From: Burkholderiaceae bacterium
GTDB taxonomy: Bacteria > Pseudomonadota > Gammaproteobacteria > Burkholderiales > Burkholderiaceae
Assembly: GCA_947374315.1 (NCBI GenBank)
Contig: CANCBK010000087.1
Coordinates: 1-6,321, forward strand
DNA length: 6,321 nucleotides
Reading direction: 5' to 3'
Position 1 is the stretch's first letter. Every line of letters begins with the position of its first letter. This document shows positions 1 to 5,674 of this stretch, piece after piece. The position numbers and the translations under genes are program-made. The notes under the pieces were generated by a model, which was not told the origin of the DNA, did no database searches, and was given only the letters and a program-made list of their open reading frames with translations.

Positions 1-381
1 ACCCTGGCTTCTCATGCTGCAGGCCCCACTGAAGTGGTTTATCACATTGATGACGCAGAAACTCAAGGTATTAAAGGCCTGCGTAATATCCGCAATCATT
101 TAGATGTATCCCCGCAAACCAAGATCATTGTTGTTACCCATGCCAATGGAGTAGACATCATGATGGAGGGTGCAAAAGATAAGAAGAATGGAATTGAATA
201 TGCTCCTCTGATCGGAGCATTGAAGTCACGCGGTGTTCGTTTTGAGGTCTGCGAGATTACCTTAAAGAACCGCGATCTCAAGAAGGATCAATTTATTCTC
301 GATACTGACTTCACACCATCTGGTGTTGTTCGTGTTGCCGATCTTCAGTACCAAAATCATTTCGCTTACATAAAGCCTTAA
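1..381 (+). CDS. DsrE-family protein, probably periplasmic (5' end missing)
   Basis: This is the C-terminal 126 residues of a DsrE/DsrF-like (PF02635-type) protein; the reading frame is open from base 1, so the true start lies upstream. The GTG at 34 is unlikely to be the start because residues before it (TLASHAAGPTE) look like the end of a signal peptide, with a plausible cleavage site after SHA. The visible domain shows the family pattern: a first strand VVYHIDD, a strand KIIVVTHANGVD, a segment LKSRGVRFEVCEITLK carrying the single Cys (codon 250-252), and the ending SGVVRVADLQ...YIKP. Family members bind or pass on sulfur through such a Cys, or are of unknown function; the Cys role here is inferred. 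A periplasmic site would differ from the cytosolic DsrEFH complex. It lies 24 bp before a metallohydrolase gene in a sulfur-related cluster. Family assignment is good; exact function is unknown. Confidence 0.8.
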   Translation, partial: TLASHAAGPTEVVYHIDDAETQGIKGLRNIRNHLDVSPQTKIIVVTHANGVDIMMEGAKDKKNGIEYAPLIGALKSRGVRFEVCEITLKNRDLKKDQFILDTDFTPSGVVRVADLQYQNHFAYIKP

Positions 382-405
382 GCTTTGGCTGTGATGGTCA
401 TTCTG

Positions 406-1338
406 ATGCGATCGATCCTTCTTGGTGTTTTCTCATTTTTTTTATTTGCCACCACGGCCTATGCCTCAGATGATTTACTTCTTAAGCCTATCCAAGTAGC
501 GCCACACACGTATTTTGTGCAAGGCTTTGCTGAAATGGGTAGCAGCAAGAATCAGAATTTTATTTCCAATGCTGGGTTTGTTATTACGCCCAAAGGTGTA
601 GTAGTAGTTGATGCTTTAGGTTCACCAGTACTTGCTAAGAAACTCATTGCTGAAATCAAAAAGATCACATCTCAGAAAGTGGTCGCAGTCATTGTGACTC
701 ACTACCATGCCGATCATGTCTATGGCCTGCAAGAGTTTAAAAATATTGGCGCAACGATTTATGCACAAGGTGAGGGTAGAAATTACCTCTCCTCTGAAAC
801 CGCCAAGCAGCGACTGATTGCTTCTCGAGTTGATTTCGCCCCTTGGGTAAATGCCTCGACTAGGCTAGTGGGCGCTGATGTATGGATAGACCAAGCCTAT
901 ACGCTCACGATTGGTGGCGTTGAATTTAAGATCGGGAGGGTGGGCCCCGCTCATGCTCCGGAAGACTTGATCATTTACGTTCCATCAGAGAAGGTTCTTT
1001 TTGCCGGAGATTTAGTATTCCGAGGCCGAATTCCTTTTGTGGGTAATGCAGACAGTAGGGGTTGGTTGCATGCCTTGGATGAAATTCAGGCATTGAACCC
1101 AAGTATTGTCATTCCCGGTCATGGTGCCTATTCAAGCAATCCAGCCGAAGATATTCGCTTCACAAGAGAGTATTTGAAGTATTTACGTGAATCGATGACG
1201 AAATCGGCCGTAAATATGGATCCCTTTGAGGATGCCTATAAGCAGGCTGATTGGTCAGAATATGAAGGAATGCCCTTATTTAGGGCTGCAAACCGTATGA
1301 ATGCCTATAACGTCTATCTCTCGATTCAGGCGGAATAA
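406..1338 (+). CDS. MBL-fold zinc metallohydrolase, SoxH / quinoprotein-relay type, exported
   Basis: This is a metallo-beta-lactamase-fold hydrolase of about 310 residues. The zinc ligand set is complete: HYHADH at residues 99-104, His183 in GPAH, Asp202 in FAGD and His239 in PGHG (numbered from the ATG at 406). A signal peptide is evident: Met-Arg, a hydrophobic core ILLGVFSFFLF, and an AYA-S cleavage site, so the enzyme probably acts in the periplasm. The start at 406 is preferred because it gives a classic short, positively charged n-region; in-frame TTG 385, GTG 391 and ATG 394 are alternatives and none has a good ribosome binding site. Relatives include SoxH of sox clusters and the quinoprotein relay metallohydrolases; their substrates are poorly defined. 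The GPAHAPEDLIIY stretch and the exported form fit that group better than ETHE1 persulfide dioxygenase or a lactamase. It sits between a DsrE-like gene and a cytochrome c gene, which suggests periplasmic sulfur or thiol-ester chemistry (inference). Confidence 0.85.
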   Translation: MRSILLGVFSFFLFATTAYASDDLLLKPIQVAPHTYFVQGFAEMGSSKNQNFISNAGFVITPKGVVVVDALGSPVLAKKLIAEIKKITSQKVVAVIVTHYHADHVYGLQEFKNIGATIYAQGEGRNYLSSETAKQRLIASRVDFAPWVNASTRLVGADVWIDQAYTLTIGGVEFKIGRVGPAHAPEDLIIYVPSEKVLFAGDLVFRGRIPFVGNADSRGWLHALDEIQALNPSIVIPGHGAYSSNPAEDIRFTREYLKYLRESMTKSAVNMDPFEDAYKQADWSEYEGMPLFRAANRMNAYNVYLSIQAE

Positions 1339-1398
1339 GGCAGATTTGTCATCTGGGCTTTAAAATAGTCGTTTACTTCGCTAAATGACTGATTTCAA

Positions 1399-1713
1399 AT
1401 GAAATTACCACTGATTAAGCTTAGCTTTACTCTTGTCGCTCTTTTTGGGCTGCATTTGTCCGCTTATGCCACGCCTGATCTTGCGAATGGTAAGAAGATT
1501 GATGAGCAGAAATGCTATGCCTGCCACGCTAAGAAATCCGGTTTTGGCAATGGCGATATGATCTACACGCGCAGCGATAGCAAGGTTAAAAATCTCCAGA
1601 ATTTAAAGTCGATGGTTGCGATGTGCAATACAGAGCTCCGCCTCGATCTTTTCCCTGAGGATGAGGCTGATGTCACAGCCTTTCTCAATAAACAGTTTTA
1701 TAAATTTAAATAA
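1399..1713 (+). CDS. Small exported monohaem cytochrome c
   Basis: This encodes 104 residues with a signal peptide (MKLPLIKLSF start, AYA-T cleavage near residue 24), leaving a mature protein of about 80 residues. One haem c site is visible, CYACH at residues 39-43. The usual class I distal methionine is not obvious; Met72 and Met75 in SMVAMCNTEL are the candidates, and Cys76 directly follows Met75. The C-terminal helix (FPEDEADVTAFLNKQFYKF) resembles a known small betaproteobacterial cytochrome c group. It probably carries electrons in the periplasm, but the partner is not shown by sequence; the neighbouring metallohydrolase and sulfur transporter genes suggest a sulfur oxidation or reduction step. 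The ATG at 1399 has no clear Shine-Dalgarno sequence. The gap from the upstream gene is 60 bp and to the next gene 21 bp. Confidence 0.85.
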   Translation: MKLPLIKLSFTLVALFGLHLSAYATPDLANGKKIDEQKCYACHAKKSGFGNGDMIYTRSDSKVKNLQNLKSMVAMCNTELRLDLFPEDEADVTAFLNKQFYKFK

Positions 1714-1734
1714 TTTCAGTAAAGAATTTTGATT

Positions 1735-2856
1735 ATGGATGCGGTAGATATTTCCTCCCTTAGCAAATCCGTTTTGCTTGCTACTTTTGCAATTACCTTT
1801 TTGCTTGGTGCAGTGATGCAGAAAACTGGTTTTTGCAGCATGGGTGCAGTTTCAGATGTTTTTATTATGTCTAGCTGGGGACGCTTAAAGCAATGGTTCC
1901 TAGCTATTGGCGTTGCTATTGTTGGTTTTGCTCTGATGTCTTATGTTGGCTTGATTGATCCATTAAAGAGTATGTATACCGGCAGCAAGTTCTTGTGGCT
2001 GTCTACCATTGTGGGTAGCACGCTATTTGGTTTCGGTATGGTGCTTTCCTCTGGCTGTGGAAGCAAAACACTGGTCCGCATCGGCGGTGGCAATCTGAAG
2101 TCCATCGTCGTATTTATGGTCCTCGGTCTATCCGCCTACATGACTATGAAGGGCTTCCTCGGTGTCATTCGTATCAATACGCTAGATTCTGTTTTCATAG
2201 CACTTAATACACCACAAGATTTGCCAAGCATTTTGAGCCCAGTTACTGGCATTGCTCGAGCTAACTTACATTTAGCTCTCGGATTAATAATTGGTTCCGC
2301 TTTTATTGCATATGCTTTAGCTAGCAAGGCTTTTTGGACAGCGGAAAATTTGTTTGCTGGCATATTTGTCGGTCTCGCCATTTGCGCCGTATGGTGGGTA
2401 TCTGGCAACTTAGGCTATGTTGCTGAGGATCCAAATACTCTGGAGGAGGTCTTTTTAGTCACCAACTCTGGTCGTATGGAGAGTCTTTCTTTTGTAGCTC
2501 CTTATGCGTACTCCCTGGATTGGTTAATGATGTACAGCGATACCTCTAAGGTCATTACTGTTGGCATAGCTGCAGTTGTTGGAATGATTTCAGGTTCAGC
2601 ATGTGTTTCTATATTCACCAAGTCTTTTCGCTGGGAGAGCTTTCGTAATACCGAAGACACTGCCAATCACTTGGTTGGCGCTACCCTCATGGGCTTTGGC
2701 GGCGTAACTGCACTTGGTTGCACCGTAGGGCAGGGCTTGAGCGGCATCTCCACATTAGCCATCGGCTCAATCCTTGCCTTGCCAGGATTTATCTTCGGCG
2801 CATATTTGGCTCTGCGTTATTTAGAGTCGCGCAATGCACCTAATCCCTGCAGTTAA
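1735..2856 (+). CDS. YeeE/YedE-family (TsuA-like) sulfur/thiosulfate transporter, full length
   Basis: This integral membrane protein of 373 residues has about nine hydrophobic segments. It holds all four Cys motifs typical of full-length YeeE/TsuA thiosulfate permeases: GFCSMG (Cys34), SSGCGSKTL (Cys108), SGSACVSIF (Cys290) and ALGCTVGQGLSG (Cys329), in two pseudo-repeat halves. In characterised relatives these Cys pass thiosulfate through the inner membrane; that substrate is inferred here. Glycines and RIGGGNLKS after the second Cys also fit the family. The ATG at 1735 is chosen over the in-frame TTG at 1729 because the purine-rich AAAGAA at 1721-1726 lies at a workable distance from the ATG and much too close to the TTG. 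Length is close to that of E. coli YeeE (about 350). The gene follows the cytochrome gene closely and is followed 22 bp later by a split YeeE pair, so two related transport systems are adjacent. Substrates could also be other small reduced sulfur species. Confidence 0.88.
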   Translation: MDAVDISSLSKSVLLATFAITFLLGAVMQKTGFCSMGAVSDVFIMSSWGRLKQWFLAIGVAIVGFALMSYVGLIDPLKSMYTGSKFLWLSTIVGSTLFGFGMVLSSGCGSKTLVRIGGGNLKSIVVFMVLGLSAYMTMKGFLGVIRINTLDSVFIALNTPQDLPSILSPVTGIARANLHLALGLIIGSAFIAYALASKAFWTAENLFAGIFVGLAICAVWWVSGNLGYVAEDPNTLEEVFLVTNSGRMESLSFVAPYAYSLDWLMMYSDTSKVITVGIAAVVGMISGSACVSIFTKSFRWESFRNTEDTANHLVGATLMGFGGVTALGCTVGQGLSGISTLAIGSILALPGFIFGAYLALRYLESRNAPNPCS

Positions 2857-2878
2857 CCCTCTCATTTAGATTAATCAT

Positions 2879-3316
2879 ATGCAAATAGATTGGTTGGCTT
2901 TTACACCTGGCCCCGCATTTCTCGGTGGAATGCTATTGGGCGTTGCAGCGGCCTTATATGTCATTCTGCATGGTCGCATCCTTGGCATCAGTGGAATTGT
3001 TTCTGGCTTACTTGCACCCAAAGAGGGTGATGTTAATTGGCGCTTGAGTCTTATATTAGGGTTGCTAAGCGCGCCATTTTGGGCGAGTTTGTTGTTGGAT
3101 CTTCACACAACAACAGTAATTGATGCTGATTGGTTTGCCATCATCATTGCCGGCCTTCTAGTCGGCTTTGGCGCTCACTATGGCTCGGGTTGTACTAGTG
3201 GACATGGTGTTTGTGGTTTATCCCGCTTATCTCCTAGATCTTTAGTGGCCACGATCTCTTTCATGGGCGCTGGATTTATTACCGTGTTTGTCATTCGCCA
3301 TGTGTTGGGTCTATAA
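2879..3316 (+). CDS. YeeE/YedE-family half transporter, PmpA-like
   Basis: This 145-residue membrane protein is equivalent to one half of a YeeE transporter. It has roughly four hydrophobic segments, and the hallmark loop is YGSGCTSGHGVCGLSRLS at residues 101-118, giving Cys105 and Cys112. Such half-size proteins normally occur with a DUF6691 partner and together form a sulfur-compound permease, for example the PmpAB-type pairs and the permease genes next to blh in BigR-regulated operons. The next gene, only 3 bp downstream, is exactly that partner, which supports a two-subunit complex in the inner membrane. The substrate is unknown; sulfite, sulfide, thiosulfate or persulfide-type species are possible. 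The ATG at 2879 is the natural start because the family N-terminus begins here, although no Shine-Dalgarno is visible. The family call is secure; the symbol is withheld because function has not been shown for this lineage. Confidence 0.87.
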   Translation: MQIDWLAFTPGPAFLGGMLLGVAAALYVILHGRILGISGIVSGLLAPKEGDVNWRLSLILGLLSAPFWASLLLDLHTTTVIDADWFAIIIAGLLVGFGAHYGSGCTSGHGVCGLSRLSPRSLVATISFMGAGFITVFVIRHVLGL

Positions 3317-3319
3317 ACT

Positions 3320-3751
3320 ATGAGAAGACATTTCAATTTTTATAGTCAGTATTTGATTGGTGTTCTATTCGGTATCGGACTGATCATTTCCGGTATGAGC
3401 AACCCCCAAAAGATTCTTAACTTTCTTGATCTTGCTGGCAATTGGGATCCATCTCTAATGTTTGTGATGGCCGGAGCAATTCTGGTTGGCTTAGGTGGCT
3501 TTTATTTGGTCTCTCAGCGTACGGAGGCTTTTTTTGGTGGTGCTCTCCACATCCCAACCAGAAGAGATATTTCCAAGCCTCTGGTAATTGGCAGTCTGAT
3601 TTTTGGCGCAGGGTGGGGTATTGCTGGGTTTTGTCCTGGCCCCGCAATTGTTGCTCTTGGGGCTGGCCATCTAAAGGCGCTAGTCTTTTTATTGGCTATG
3701 CTGGCTGGCATGGCTATTTGCAACCGCTTCTTTACGGGTCACAAAAAGTAA
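3320..3751 (+). CDS. DUF6691 / YeeE-family half transporter, PmpB-like
   Basis: This is the second half-size membrane protein, 143 residues with about four hydrophobic segments. It has a basic N-terminus (MRRHFNF), then LIGVLFGIGLIISGMSNPQK, and the signature GWGIAGFCPGPAIVALG at residues 99-115 with Cys105. Another Cys (134) lies near the C-terminal end. The GFCPGP motif is the usual mark of the DUF6691 partner of PmpA-like proteins. The gene starts 3 bp after the stop of the PmpA-like gene without its own evident ribosome binding site, so translational coupling is likely (inference). The two would assemble into one permease for a small sulfur compound. The C-terminal end (NRFFTGHKK) is short and basic, suggesting a cytoplasmic tail. 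Two other long open frames across this gene, one on each strand, look like shadows and are not called. Confidence 0.87.
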   Translation: MRRHFNFYSQYLIGVLFGIGLIISGMSNPQKILNFLDLAGNWDPSLMFVMAGAILVGLGGFYLVSQRTEAFFGGALHIPTRRDISKPLVIGSLIFGAGWGIAGFCPGPAIVALGAGHLKALVFLLAMLAGMAICNRFFTGHKK

Positions 3752-3758
3752 GTCTGAT

Positions 3759-3769
3759 TTAGAATCTAA
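3759..3769. promoter_or_regulatory. Possible operator: 11-bp palindrome in AT-rich intergenic gap
   Basis: The sequence TTAGAATCTAA is a perfect inverted repeat (TTAGA / TCTAA around one central base) within the 59-bp, strongly AT-rich gap 3752-3810. A poor sigma70-like arrangement is possible here: TTAGAA at 3759-3764, a 17-bp spacer and TAAATA at 3782-3787, each matching consensus at about half its positions. If real, the palindrome would overlap the -35 box, as for a repressor site. ArsR-type sulfur sensors of the BigR/SqrR group bind AT-rich inverted repeats before similar genes, but no regulator gene is visible and such a short palindrome can arise by chance in AT-rich DNA. The stem is too weak and GC-poor to be a terminator. 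Confidence 0.2.
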
Positions 3770-3801
3770 GTTATTAGTTTTTAAATACTTTTTTACTTTT
3801 T

Positions 3802-3806
3802 GAGGT
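3802..3806 (+). promoter_or_regulatory. Shine-Dalgarno of the sulfurtransferase gene
   Basis: GAGGT lies 4 bases before the ATG at 3811 and complements the 16S anti-Shine-Dalgarno. It is one of the two clearest ribosome binding sites in the window and fixes the start of the TIGR01244 gene. Most upstream genes in the cluster lack so clear a site, so this gene may be translated independently of its neighbours. Confidence 0.55.
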
Positions 3807-3810
3807 CTAA

Positions 3811-4155
3811 ATGAGTCTTCCTATTGCTTGCCATACCGATCAATTCGGTACGCTCGGTCAAATCGACCCAAGTCACTTAGCTGAGATTGTTAAACAAGGT
3901 TACAAAAGCGTTATCAATAATCGCCCTGATTTTGAAGGCGGCCCTGATCAACCCACTAATGCGCAAATTCAGGCGCAAGCTGAAGCGCTAGGCTTGAACT
4001 ACGCTTATTTGCCAGTGATACCTGGTGCATTCACTCCAGATCAAGTTGTTGAGATGGCGCGTTTGTTAAAAACAATGCCTGGCCCCATATTGGCCTTTTG
4101 CCGCTCAGGTGCCCGATCTACTAATTTGTATCAAATGGCACTACAAGTCCGTTAA
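3811..4155 (+). CDS. TIGR01244 / DUF442 sulfurtransferase-like protein (Blh N-domain homologue, stand-alone)
   Basis: This is a 114-residue single-domain cytoplasmic protein without a signal peptide. It matches the phosphatase/rhodanese-like domain that forms the N-terminal part of Blh (beta-lactamase-like hydrolase of BigR operons). Family features are seen in order: GQIDPSHL, then KSVINNRPDFEGGPDQPT, YLPVIPGAFTPDQV, and the active loop AFCRSGARS with Cys97 and Arg102. The loop has four residues between Cys and Arg, closer to a rhodanese than to the C-x5-R of tyrosine phosphatases. Known relatives move sulfur from thiosulfate or persulfides to acceptors. Unlike Blh it has no ETHE1 dioxygenase domain. 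It follows the PmpAB-like pair by 59 bp, resembling the permease-blh neighbourhood, so it may accept sulfur brought in by the transporters (inference). Start is set by a good Shine-Dalgarno sequence. A phosphatase role cannot be excluded. Confidence 0.85.
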   Translation: MSLPIACHTDQFGTLGQIDPSHLAEIVKQGYKSVINNRPDFEGGPDQPTNAQIQAQAEALGLNYAYLPVIPGAFTPDQVVEMARLLKTMPGPILAFCRSGARSTNLYQMALQVR

Positions 4156-4172
4156 TCTTTTGTTAAGAACTT

Positions 4173-4592
4173 ATGCGCATTGAGATCCCAGAAGAGAAAA
4201 AGTTTGTTCATCAAATGAACATGCCAATTCGTTGGGGTGACATGGACGCATTTGGCCACGTCAATAATACGGTGTACTTTCGTTACATGGAGCAGGCTAG
4301 GGTGGAGTGGATCACCTCCCTTGGTTATAGCGTTGCTCCTGGCGATGAATCTATGTTGATGATTAATGGGTTTTGTAATTTTCATCAACAGCTTGCCTAT
4401 CCTGGCGAGTTGATTTTAAAGACGTATATCGGCAATATTGGGCGATCAAGCTTAGATGTCTACACAACTATGGCTTTAACTACTGAACCCGATTCGATGG
4501 CTGCGGTTGGCGGCGCTACTATGGTGTGGGTCGATCTGAAGACCGGTAAATCGTCACCTTGGCCAGATCACGTGATCAATAAGCTGCGCTAG
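4173..4592 (+). CDS. Acyl-CoA thioesterase, hotdog-fold 4HBT/YbgC/FadM type
   Basis: This 139-residue cytoplasmic protein has the 4HBT hotdog signature near the N-terminus: IRWGDMDAFGHVNNTVYFRYMEQAR (residues 19-43, shown here as the motifs RWGDMDAFGHVNN and YFRYMEQAR). Asp25 corresponds to the catalytic Asp of the 4-hydroxybenzoyl-CoA thioesterase and YbgC group. It should hydrolyse acyl-CoA thioesters to free acid and CoA; chain length or aromatic preference cannot be read from sequence. Its C-terminal part (GGATMVWVDLKTGKSSPWP) is typical of the last hotdog strand. It starts 17 bp after the sulfurtransferase gene and ends 8 bp before mnmH, so it is probably co-transcribed, though its reaction has no evident link with sulfur transfer. 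The ATG at 4173 is preferred; only a weak purine stretch (AAGAA) precedes it. Confidence 0.88.
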   Translation: MRIEIPEEKKFVHQMNMPIRWGDMDAFGHVNNTVYFRYMEQARVEWITSLGYSVAPGDESMLMINGFCNFHQQLAYPGELILKTYIGNIGRSSLDVYTTMALTTEPDSMAAVGGATMVWVDLKTGKSSPWPDHVINKLR

Positions 4593-4594
4593 GA
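4591..4594 (+). promoter_or_regulatory. Ribosome binding site of mnmH overlapping the thioesterase stop
   Basis: AGGA begins inside the TAG stop codon (4590-4592) of the thioesterase gene and lies 6 bases before a TTG at 4601. It decides in favour of the unusual TTG start for mnmH, since no in-frame ATG or GTG exists nearby before the rhodanese domain. The overlap suggests that translation of the two genes is coupled. Confidence 0.5.
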
Positions 4595-4600
4595 CATTAC

Positions 4601-5674
4601 TTGCAACCTAGCAATCCCCATATTCTTAACATTGAAAAATTAGCATCTTCTTTAAATGAATTTGATGCCATTATTGATGTTCGCTCACCAGCTGAATTTG
4701 CCTTAGATCATATTCCCGGCGCAATTAACCTGCCCGTATTGAATAATGAAGAACGCATAGAAATCGGCACTCTGTATAAGCAAGTAACTCCATTTGCCGC
4801 AAAGAAATTAGGCGCAGCCTATGTCTCTCGCAATATTGCTAATCATTTAGAAAATTCATTGATCGATTTTCCGAGAGAGTGGCGTCCTTTGATTTATTGC
4901 TGGCGTGGTGGTGAGCGTAGCGGCGCCTTTACCCATATCCTCAATCGCATTGGCTGGAAAGCAATGCAGCTACAAAGTGGCTATCAGGGCTTTCGGCGTG
5001 TTGTGATTGATGGCCTCGATCAGGCTGCTAAAGATTTTTCTTTCCAGGTGATTGCTGGAATGACTGGCAGCGGCAAGACTCGCATCCTCCAGGAGATTGG
5101 ATTGCTTGGTCAGCAAATACTAGATCTTGAGGGTTTGGCTATTCACCGTGGCTCAGTTCTTGGTAATGAGCCGAACATTGAGCAGCCTTCACAAAAAGGT
5201 TTTGAAACCAATCTATGGGATGCATTAAATAAATTAGATCCCAGCAAAATTGTTTTTGTGGAGTCTGAAAGCAAAAAGGTGGGTGGCTTACATATTCCGG
5301 ACCCATTAATGGAGCGGATTCGTGAAGGTCAATGCATAGAGCTTCGTTCAAGTACCGCTACGCGCGTTTCTTGGCTTCTGCGTGAGTACCATCATTTTTT
5401 ATCTAACCCTGAAAGCTTTAAGCAAAAACTCAGCTTGTTAACCTCGCGTTACGGCAAGGTTCAAATTGCTAAATGGCATGAGGCAATTGATGCAGGGGAT
5501 TTTGAGAGTTTGGTCGAGGAATTATTAGTGATGCATTACGACCCATCGTACCAATCTTCAATCGTTCGCAATTTTCCGAGCTATCGCGAAGATCATTTCG
5601 TGCAACTAGAAAATGATAGTGATGAAGCTTTTGCAAAAACTGCAAAAGACCTCATCACCAAGCTTGGCCTTTAA
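4601..5674 (+). CDS. mnmH: tRNA 2-selenouridine synthase (TTG start)
   Basis: MnmH (SelU, YbbB) converts 2-thiouridine at the wobble position of certain tRNAs to 2-selenouridine with selenophosphate, through an S-geranyl intermediate. The 357 residues are close to the E. coli length (about 364). The N-terminal rhodanese domain (about residues 20-137) includes [20 protein letters not shown] and the active loop [11 protein letters not shown] with Cys100, matching E. coli Cys97. It is followed by a P-loop GMTGSGKT at 153-160, then [11 protein letters not shown] and [11 protein letters not shown] (about residue 219 on), all diagnostic of the family. The TTG start is supported by AGGA 6 bases upstream. 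The protein has no signal peptide and acts in the cytoplasm. It would need SelD for selenium; none is visible here. Its stop codon overlaps that of the convergent gcdH gene, so no independent terminator fits between them. Placement last in a sulfur cluster may be meaningful or accidental. Confidence 0.95.
   Translation: MQPSNPHILNIEKLASSLNEFDAIIDVRSPAEFALDHIPGAINLPVLNNEERIEIGTLYKQVTPFAAKKLGAAYVSRNIANHLENSLIDFPREWRPLIYCWRGGERSGAFTHILNRIGWKAMQLQSGYQGFRRVVIDGLDQAAKDFSFQVIAGMTGSGKTRILQEIGLLGQQILDLEGLAIHRGSVLGNEPNIEQPSQKGFETNLWDALNKLDPSKIVFVESESKKVGGLHIPDPLMERIREGQCIELRSSTATRVSWLLREYHHFLSNPESFKQKLSLLTSRYGKVQIAKWHEAIDAGDFESLVEELLVMHYDPSYQSSIVRNFPSYREDHFVQLENDSDEAFAKTAKDLITKLGL

Noticed and set aside
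34..36. GTG as start of the first gene
   Set aside because: The frame is open back to base 1 and the preceding residues look like the end of a signal peptide, so the gene is cut by the window edge.
406..1338. ETHE1-type persulfide dioxygenase
   Set aside because: ETHE1 proteins are cytosolic or organellar and shorter (about 240-250 residues); this protein has a signal peptide and about 310 residues, with a complete two-metal zinc ligand set like SoxH relatives.
1341..1355. Small hairpin CAGAT-TTGTC-ATCTG between the hydrolase and cytochrome genes
   Set aside because: The stem is only 5 bp, AT-containing and not followed by a T run, so it is not a credible terminator.
1346..1366. TTGTCA and TAAAAT as promoter boxes before the cytochrome gene
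   Set aside because: The spacer is only 9 bp, far below the 16-18 bp needed for sigma70.
2136..2408. Minus-strand open frame inside the TsuA-like gene
   Set aside because: It has no recognisable domain and lies within a clearly conserved transporter; it is a shadow of that gene.
2869..2876. GATTAATC palindrome just before the PmpA-like gene
   Set aside because: It is an 8-bp palindrome in AT-rich DNA within a 22-bp gap and probably a chance occurrence; it does not extend outward.
3417..3762. Overlapping open frames on both strands inside the PmpB-like gene
   Set aside because: Their proteins are rich in Trp, Gly, Pro or Ser without family motifs, and the frame of the DUF6691 protein explains the region fully.
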